A stretch of DNA of 64,000 nucleotides from NCBI GenBank assembly GCA_032821775.1, contig JAVLRN010000005.1, forward strand, positions 310,001 through 374,000. Reading direction: 5' to 3'. Origin of the DNA: Sanguinoderma infundibulare (lineage: Eukaryota > Basidiomycota > Agaricomycetes > Polyporales > Polyporaceae). The translations under genes and the position numbers were made by a program. Positions 57,139-64,000 of the stretch are shown piece by piece (within the stretch, counting starts at the first letter, position 1; each line of letters opens with the position of its first letter). A model generated the notes under the pieces. It worked only from the letters and a program-made list of their open reading frames with translations. It was not told the origin of the DNA and did not search any database.

Positions 57139-57856
57139 GACGGAGTTTGCTAGACGTATTTCTTGTCGGTCTTCATGGCAGTTCTGTGTCAGAGGGAGGT
57201 GTTGTCTTCAAGTTGTATGCTCGCTTTTGTAGATAATCTAGAATTCCCTGGCAGAATGTGGAGTGTGTGTTGCCGCGGTAGGCTCGGGCTCGATATCCTC
57301 ATGAAGTTTTCCTTGCCAGTTGTGAAACGGTTTTCGTGTGCTTGGGGCTCTGTACGACATGTCTCAACATCAAAGACCGTAGACGTACCGTCTGCCAATT
57401 TTGTCGCATTCACTCCCGTTCGAACGTCTGCCAGTCGCTTCCTATCAGCAGGGCCACACTAGTACTAGACGGGGTTCAGATATCGCATTTCCCTCGAGTA
57501 CTGTAAGCTTTACTGTAAATGAGTTCCGCGTGACCCGTCTTGGGAAATGAATGTAACGCCTTTGCTAATCACCGTGGTGTAACATTTCGAACTCCTGCGT
57601 TGACGGGAAGTTGACCATTGACCGTGTCCCAAAAGTCCCCGAGCGGGAACCTCGGCTTCGTGGTAGGCTCATCAGCTACACATGTCGGTATCGATCGATA
57701 TTCACAAAGACAGGTGCATCGTAGGAAAATTCTGTGCTGCCCTGTTTCTAGGAAATGTAATTTGTAAGGCCACATCCATGAGCTCAACGACCTCATGCCT
57801 GCGGCTACGCATGGATGTGCGAAGAAACTAACCACCAAATATACACACCCGAAACG
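57139..57856. other. Convergent 3' spacer
   Basis: AT-richer region between two convergent F-box-like genes. No coding sequence recognised. Confidence 0.4.
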
Positions 57857-58573
57857 TCACATAAACGCTAGCAACTGCTCCGCGGAGAGCACCTCCCACA
57901 CCTGAAGTTCGTCCATCTCATACAAGACCGGCTCCCAGGTCAGCTGTCTAGATTTACCTCCCTTCCCTCGGCGGTACGAGAAGATTCCCAGGACCGGATC
58001 CGGCCGTTCGAAACGTAGACCCCGATCCACTGGAGCGTACACGAGTCTTCAGCGATGAGCGCCGCACATCCTTCTGCGGCGTCCAGCAGCTCGAGCCCTT
58101 CACGGGCATCGTAGGTATCCTTGGTGTAGCCGAAGAAGTCTGGACAGATGGGACCCAAGTCGAGCTTGATCTCATTATATGCGTGATAGGCAGATTCTGC
58201 AACGCATGTCCGAGCAAGTTCTGAACGTTAACGTTAGGGGCCCGGGTGTGAGGTCAGTTTCCGGACAAACGACGTCGAAGGAGATGGGACTCACGAGAGC
58301 TCCTTCTATTTTGCGTCCTGCAGAAGGTGTAATCTTGAACCTCTGGAAATGCACGACTAGGCATCGTAAAGACGAGGTGGCTCTCGGCTTGCGAGTCAAG
58401 TGCCGCAACGCCGTGCAGGGTCCTCCGTTCACCATTGACCAGCGAAGGCATAACGTGAGTTCCAATGCTTCCGATTTTGTGTGCGGAGAACAACTTGGCA
58501 CGCAAGCTGTTGAGCACAGTGGGGGTTGCCCACTGTGGGGTGCAACTAGATGCAGCAGTCACACATACTCACC
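57857..58573 (-). pseudogene. F-box-like gene, C-terminal part, cut by a retrotransposon LTR
   Basis: On the minus strand the end of the gene reads SSLRCLVVHFQRFKITPSAG, then (intron donor GTGAGTCCC, acceptor GTTCAG) ELARTCVAESAYHAYNEIKL, LDLGPICPDFFGYTKDTYDA, then EDSCTLQWIGVYVSNGRIRS. A final intron of about 55 nt (donor GTAAAT, acceptor CTTCAG) joins VWEVLSAEQLLAFM and a TGA at 57,857. The intact last two junctions suggest the coding end was functional until recently. Such C-terminal LRR-like ends are typical of Agaricomycete F-box proteins. The 5' part is missing in the window: the copia LTR begins at 58,574, directly beside a GGTGAGTATG donor-like site, so the insertion split the gene or removed its front. 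Confidence 0.5.
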
Positions 58574-58864
58574 TGGCTAGATAGGTAGAGAGGCTGTAGA
58601 GGCTAGTGAGCAGAAGAGCAGAAGAACTCTTGTTCTTTATTAGGGCCAATGGGGGCCACATATATATACTACAGAGCGTACTGCATTACTAAGGCTATAC
58701 AGTACAAGACATGCCATACCGGGATACAAGGTGTGGCATCACATGAGATGATCATGTGGGGCGGCTATACAGCACCTGTGCAATGGATGTGATATCGGGC
58801 TGTTCCGATATCCAAATACGCAGCCATGCCGTGCAACGCTATGCTCGGCTATGCGCGTTCAACA
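58574..58864 (-). repeat. 3' long terminal repeat of the copia element (291 bp)
   Basis: In the element's orientation (minus) it starts TGTTGAACGCGCATAGCC and ends TATCTAGCCA, with the TG...CA ends of Ty1/copia LTRs. It contains an AT-rich TATATATGTGG-type core and AATAAAGAACAAGAG. It follows directly after the polypurine tract. The adjoining flank is TCACC (58,569-58,573), a candidate half of a 5 bp target duplication. The partner 5' LTR lies beyond the window. Confidence 0.8.
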
Positions 58865-58876
58865 CTCCCCCTCGCT
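58865..58876 (-). other. Polypurine tract of the copia element
   Basis: AGCGAGGGGGAG on the minus strand directly abuts the LTR start. This is the standard primer site for plus-strand DNA synthesis in LTR retrotransposons. Confidence 0.75.
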
Positions 58877-58915
58877 AAGTACGCACTCGTAAGTACGCAA
58901 GCAGATATGGCACTT

Positions 58916-60950
58916 TAAGCTGCCTTAGGGAAATGCAAGCCAAGATGGGGGCGGAAGTGGTGGAACTTCACAGTGCCCAAATTCTTGGTGAAAATATCAG
59001 CGGGATTATCAGTCCCTTTAACATAGAATATGTCGGTGATACCTCGATCGTACACTTCGCGAACATAATGGTAACGGATGTCAATGTGCTTCGACCTTGC
59101 TTCTGTGACAGCATTTTGTCCGATGTGTATGGAGTCTTGATTATCTCCAGATAATGGTACGCGACTGAGGTTATAGCCAAGTTCAGCAAGCAAGTTGTGA
59201 ACCTAGACTATTTGGCGACTACAATCACTCATTGCCATATACTCAGCCTCAGTAGAGGAAAGAGCAATGGTCTTTTGCGCACGTGAAACCCATGAGAATG
59301 CGCAGTTCGCTAACTTTAGCATGAAGCCGGTTTGCAATTGTCGAGAGTGTGGGTCTGAAGCCCAGTCACTGTCAGTTGCGGCAATTAAGCCAAGTTGAGA
59401 ATCGCCATTGTAAACCAAGGCATAGTTCTTGGTACCGACGAGGTAACGGCAAATGTGGAGTGCCTTGCTGAGATGATCCTCGGTCGGGTTTGCAGTGTAC
59501 TGTGCCAGTTTGGTCACAGCGAAAGCTATATCTGACCTCGTACCTAGCATGAGGTAGAGTAGAGAGCCGATAACTTTCTGGTACCTGGAGCGAAGCTCCG
59601 GTATAGCTTGTCCTGTGTTGGGGGCAGGTATGTAACCCGCAGGGAGTGGAGTTGAAGACAGTTGCGCGTTTGTCATGCCGCAGCGGTCCAGTACTTTCTC
59701 CAAGTATGCGCGTTGATCTAAAAAGATCTTTTGGCCAATACAAGTGATGCGCATGCACAAAAACTCCTTCGCATCGCCTAAGTCGCGACATTTCCATTTC
59801 TTCATGAAGCGAGCTTTGAGTAATGCTACAAGCTTCTTGTCGCGCCCACAGAAAAGTGCATCGTCAACATAGACGATTACAACTACTATAGCACCATCAG
59901 AGTGATGCTTGTAGATGTATAAACCTGCATCATTGGTGAGCCGGTGATAGCCCATCAACTTCATGGACTCAGACAAGGTGCACCACCACGCTAAACCTGC
60001 CTGCTTAAGCCCATAAAGAGCACGCTTCAGTCTGAAGACTTTGTGCTCAGAGCCAGGGATGCGAAATCCTTCTGGCTGCTCCAGGTAGATCTCCTCGTCC
60101 AGCTTGCCATACAAATAAGCACTGCGAACATCGAGTCCTGAGATGTGCCAGTCTTCGAGTGCTGCAAGAGCCATAATGAGACGGACTGTCTCAAAGTGGA
60201 CAACTGGAGAGAATATCTTGTCGAAGTCTTCGCCTTCAACCTGGAAGAAGCCTTTCACTACAAGTCTGGCTTTCTTGCGACCGTCAGTTTTGACATCGAA
60301 TACCCAGCGGTTTTTCACGACCTTGCGTCCTTTCGGACGGTCGACCAAGTCATAAACGTCGCACCTGCGAAGGGCCTCTAATTCTTCGCAGCAAGCGGTA
60401 AACCACTCCTTTTGCTCAGTCTTTGGTAGACTGGTAATATCATGATAAGTCCACTCACGCACATTGGGCGGTGAGACTTTCTCCCCCTCATTTGGTGGAA
60501 TTGCCTTTGCGATAAGGTATTGGATGAGACTAGCTCCCCCTTCCCAGCATAGTTTTGCCACATCAATTCTAGAGGCACGCAAGACACCTTCGACTTCTTC
60601 TGACGAGTGACCTGACGACTCTTCTTCTGATTCATATTCATCTTCATCCTTGTCCTTGTCATCATCGTCATCATCATGGTCTGAGCGATCTGGACTAGGA
60701 GTGGCCGACTGAGGTTGAGGCAGGGGTTCTGCAGGTATAGGTATTGGGTCTGAGCCCAAATCCTCCTCTTCCTCATCATCGTCATCACTACCACTATACG
60801 AGATTACAGGGGTTGATTCCCTGTGCGTGTGCATCAAAGGTGGAAGTGGAACGGGTGGTCCACGTACAGTGGATCTATCACGTGATTGTGGAAGTGATCA
60901 GGCATGGCTAGGTCCGGGAACCTGCTCATCCCTTGAAGGTGGTGCGGTCC
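58916..60950 (-). pseudogene. Copia reverse transcriptase and RNase H region
   Basis: The reading frame includes WVFDVKTDGRKKARLVVKGF, FDKIFSPVVHFETVRLI, DVRSAYLYGKLDEEIYLEQP and the catalytic YVDDALFCG, then the RNase H part with AATDSDWASDPHSRQ and KTIALSSTEAEYMAMSD. An acidic Ser/Asp-rich stretch precedes it. Stops interrupt the frame at 60,898 (TGA) and 59,203 (TAG). Beyond the latter, the frame continues with HIDIRYHYVREVYDRG and DNPADIFTKNLG, the usual end of copia RNase H. Catalytic residues are still present, so decay is mostly by point changes. Confidence 0.9.
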
Positions 60951-61955
60951 GAGAGCGACTCGGTATCTCGCCAACCAACCTCTTCCATGATCCCCATTGA
61001 TACACTATCCCAGGGCCTGTGGACAGTCGGGACGACCGAGGGCTGAGGGAGGCGAGGTCGGAGTGACGTCACCGGTGTGGAGGGCAAGTACGGTCTCGAG
61101 TTCCCTTTGGTCACGATCGCAACAAGTGCCGGGGAGAGGGGAGAAAAGTCGAACGAAGCTGGAGGATGAAAGTCGCGGTATAAGTCGCGCGATGAGTCGC
61201 TGTCGCAAGGTCGCAGTCGGGGGTCACTGTCGCTGTCGCAAGTCACAATCACAGTCGCCAGCTATACCCCGAGGAGGACGATGTCGAGTCACAGTCGCTC
61301 GCCGGAGAAATGAGAGGTGAAAGGTGGGGGGGATCCAAGATCGTGTGCCCAAACAGCCGTCGACTGGGTTAAGTACATCGAGCCTGTAACTACGCGCGAC
61401 AACTATAGTCTAGCCTGCCTCGCAGTGATGAGCGCCCACGACAACCCATGTCGGAAACCCATCGGAACATCAGCGACCATTACAAGGCCGCGACCGGTCG
61501 TGCGACTTGGGGTCGGCTCGCCTTGTCGTCGCATGGTCGCGCGATGTCGCTGGTTGTCGGCGATCGCAGTCAGGGGTCGTGACCGATACCTGTCACCAAG
61601 ACCAACTAGTGAGAGACGACTCGCAGACCGTCACGCGACGTGACTGTAAAGATGCTGAACGACTTAACTTGTGGCCTGCCGCTACGCTGCCACGCGCGAG
61701 GCGCAGACGGGCGGGCCGGGTCGCTGTGGTCGCCAGTTCGGGCCGATCGGGAGCTTCGCGCCGGTGACAGAGATCGCCGACATTCTAGGCCTTTGCCTCG
61801 TGCCAAAGGGTCGGTGCGTCACGCGACCGCCGATGCCGTCGGCGACTTGGGAACTCCCGCGACGTCGCGTGGTGTGAAGTTGCGGTCGCTGTCTGAAAGG
61901 GGTAGTCGCGCCGACTTCTGCGAACGGAAGCGTCGGGTGCGTATCACTGTTTCTC
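60951..61955. other. Abnormal ~1 kb insertion in the copia integrase-RT spacer
   Basis: The integrase-side frame runs to about 61,955 (ESRHPTDIFKDVEKQ) and the RT-side frame resumes at about 60,950. Between them is sequence unlike the element: GC-rich, with many GTCGC/GCGAC-type short imperfect repeats (dense at 61,190-61,310 and 61,480-61,630), and no conserved coding motif. It may be a nested non-autonomous element. I could not define terminal inverted repeats or a target duplication. Confidence 0.5.
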
Positions 61956-63833
61956 AACATCCTTAAAAATGTCTGTAGGGTGACGTGATTCACCATAGAC
62001 ATTACCTTCGCGAACTGGTACATTCCGCTCCCTTACAGACCGTCATGGTGCGACTGGCTGTTCAACTGGAGGAGGTTGCGGTGGCAGAGGGTGTTGCACT
62101 ACTGGTACATCTCCTCCGCGCTGTGTGCGAGGTTGAGGAGGTACAGGGGGTACAGCCGGAGCTGGTGCATGCGCTGGGCCTTGTGCATTTCCCTTGCCCT
62201 TTGTGAAAGGTTTTCTGGGAGGACGACGTTGCTTTTCATCGTCATCAGGGAGTAAAGAAGGAGTAGTTGCCTGGTCTGCAGGTTCAACTGGTTTGGGCAC
62301 ACTCTGCTGCCCATGTCGCTTCTTTTCATGTGTGCATTTCGGAAACAAACTTTCGTCAAATAGCGCTTGAGCAGCTGTGAAGATGACATTGTTTGGTGAG
62401 CGCATGAACTTATGATTGTGGTTACCGGCACCGACACCAAGATAAATCATCAGCTCAGATTTGGGTGATAATTTATTCTTGTGGACTTCGGGGGGCAAAA
62501 AGACATATGCACCACAACCGAATACACGTAGGTGACTGATGTCTGGCTTGGTACCATTCAAAAGTTCATAAGGTGTCCGCCATTCAAGGCGACGAATAGA
62601 GGTCCTGTTGTACAGGTGCGCTGCATGTTCGAAGGAGAATTCCCACCAAGATTGAGGGATGCAGGCATCATGCCGCATGGCCTCGCTCTTGTCCATGAGC
62701 GTACGAATGATTCACTCAGCGCGGCCATTCTGTTGATGAATATGAGGCGCACTAGGGATGATCTCGATGCCTCTATCTTTGAGCATGTTGTTAAAGGCGT
62801 GTGATTTGAGTTCGCCTCCAGAATCTGATTTCCACTTGATTACTTTCACATTGAACTGTATCTCGACATATGAGAACCATTGTCGTGTGGCCTGCAGTGC
62901 ATTGTCTTTGGTGCGAATGCAAATTGCCCACACATATGATGAGTAGTCATCATAGAGTAGGATAGCATGCTGGTACTTGTGGTACGACAGCACAGGGAAA
63001 GATTTCAGATCAACATGGATCAGCTCAAAAGGTCGGGATGCACGCCGATTGTCAATCGGGTGAGATTGCGATGGCATTTTGCCTTCAGCACATCCATGGC
63101 AAATTGAGTCCTTTTTGGGAGTCTCGACCATCGGACACTTCTCAGTGTGTTTCCGAAGATGTCTCAACACATCGTCTGAAGGATGACCTAAGCGACGGTG
63201 GAGAGTTTCATGATTTACGCCTTTCAGCGCAACCATGTTTCGCGCCTGTACAGGCTGTGCATAAATGACATAAATTGTATCACCAACATTGTGCAGTTCA
63301 AAAGAAACAACACGTTCATTATTGCAGTAGAGTGAGATTTTGGCAGTAGTAGCACGCGCCGACATCCCGTCTCGCAGAAGAGCACCCATAGAAATGAGTT
63401 TATTGGTGAGATTAGGAACAAAGGTAACATTTTTCAGCCTTAACGTTCCACCTGTTTCCAGTAATAGGAAAACAGTGCCTTCGCCAGTCATATAAGTTAC
63501 GCCATCAGCAGTATTGAGTGGTAGTTTGGTCTTGTAGTAGCGGAAATCAGCAAAATCACTCATAGAATAAGTGAAGTGCATGGACACTCCTGAGTCGAGC
63601 ATCCAAAGGTCGTTGTTAACAACTGATTTCGCTTTCCCCTTACATTTTGTGCACGCTGCATATGTGGAGCGGTGAATACATTTATTATCATCTGTAGCCA
63701 CTTGTAATACAGGTGTAGCTACAGGTATGCGCGATGATACTATACGATGAGAGGATCTTGCGACACTAGTCACTGCCAGTTGAGGTGTGCAGTCAGCATA
63801 CAACTCATGGTGTAGTGGGGAAGGGACTGACTA
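61956..63833 (-). pseudogene. Copia protease and integrase region
   Basis: Protease is marked by WMLDSGVSMHFT (DSG active site). The gag-pre-integrase/zinc domain has HRRLGHPSDDVLRHL and CHGC. The integrase core has FELIHVDLKSFPV (first Asp), KSDSGGELKSHAF (second Asp) and the region after HQQNGRAE (Glu). Then follow RTPYELLNGTKPDISHLRVF and GCGAYVFLPP. Stops at 62,712 (TGA), 62,043 (TGA) and 63,831 (TAG) break the frame. The first two fit a CGA-to-TGA change. Confidence 0.9.
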
Positions 63834-64000
63834 TTGACGATCGAAGAACTCCTCGGCGTCGTCGTCCTGCTCATCTTCACTGCTGAGCCCGAGGGACACG
63901 GTGTCCTCCATGTCCACATCCTCAGCGACTGCGCCTATGCGCTCCCTGAGGTGCGGCCTGATGTGCTCCCTGAGGGTGCGCCGGCGGCGCTTGGGCTCGC
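63834..64000 (-). pseudogene. C-terminal gag segment of the copia element (partial)
   Basis: The frame before the TAG at 63,831 is basic then acidic (KRRRRTLREHIRPHLRER; LGLSSEDEQDDDAEEFF) and continues off the window. It is in frame with the protease. The assignment as gag end rests on position, not on a motif such as the CCHC knuckle, which is not in view. Confidence 0.5.

Larger units (their letters stand above)
58574..64000 (-). mobile_element. Ty1/copia LTR retrotransposon, decayed, truncated by the window edge
   Basis: Reading on the minus strand from 64,000 down, the order is gag end, protease, integrase, spacer, reverse transcriptase, RNase H, polypurine tract and 3' LTR. Integrase before reverse transcriptase is the copia order. 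The element carries in-frame stops at 63,831, 62,712, 62,043, 60,898 and 59,203 and a long abnormal spacer at about 60,950-61,955, so it cannot make an intact polyprotein. It is a fungal genomic retrotransposon. Confidence 0.92.

Noticed and set aside
61180..61640. GTCGC/GCGAC short repeats considered as a CRISPR-like or satellite array
   Set aside because: Units are too short and irregular, with no constant spacer length, and the host is a eukaryote.
1..64000. tRNA, rRNA, snRNA and riboswitch signals
   Set aside because: TTCGA-containing sites were inspected (for example near 5,968, 26,493 and 31,735) but none had a matching A-box and cloverleaf arms; no rRNA-like stretch was seen.

Overview
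The window is genomic DNA of a filamentous basidiomycete, most likely an Agaricomycete such as a polypore. Genes are dense, GC-rich and cut by many short introns (mostly 45-75 nt, GTRNGY donors). Both strands carry genes with short gaps, and typical fungal single-copy genes are present: a fused tryptophan synthase, a Ste18-like G-gamma with a CaaX end, a Csm1/Pcs1 monopolin subunit and a DUF1776 protein. No bacterial operons, rRNA, tRNA or CRISPR arrays were seen.

Layout. 1-3,036: start of an L-asparaginase (minus) divergent from a bifunctional tryptophan synthase (plus). 3,330-6,480: a direct tandem duplication of a ~1.6 kb unit holding a small lineage-specific gene. 7,201-7,629: G-protein gamma subunit. 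10,197-11,486: eIF2B beta. 11,909-13,197: two tiny plus-strand genes, one secreted and one cysteine-containing with its start codon split by an intron. 13,217-22,994: unknown gene, Csm1/Pcs1, ADA2-type adenosine deaminase and an S33/TAP-like secreted-type peptidase. 23,313-32,128: four consecutive minus-strand genes of one family with C2H2-like zinc modules followed by a C-terminal RING; a fifth copy lies at 40,498-42,405 (plus) and a relic at about 39,945-40,150. Between them are housekeeping-type genes (TLC membrane protein, DUF1776 protein, cyclic phosphodiesterase). 43,654-48,046: a three-KH RNA-binding protein and an arrestin-like adaptor. 49,190-55,660: a second, unrelated RING array. 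Two intact genes fuse an N-terminal RING to a DM9 (DUF3421) domain, one sister joins the same RING to a coiled coil, and at least two broken relics remain. 56,310-58,573: two F-box/LRR-like genes, the second cut by the long terminal repeat of a decayed Ty1/copia retrotransposon that fills the rest of the window (58,574-64,000) and has several in-frame stops and a ~1 kb insertion.

The metabolic and cellular genes do not form a pathway or cluster; neighbours look independent. The coherent theme of the accessory part is local amplification and decay of predicted E3 ubiquitin ligases (C2H2-RING, RING-DM9, RING-coiled coil) and F-box-type substrate adaptors. This is a fast birth-and-death landscape of ubiquitin-system genes. 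The RING-DM9 fusion is the best candidate for a little-described system: a ligase whose substrate or ligand sensor would be a DM9 lectin-like domain. That role is inference.

Exon boundaries were read by eye from splice consensus and frame continuity and should be treated as models. Some N-termini are uncertain, as noted in the entries.
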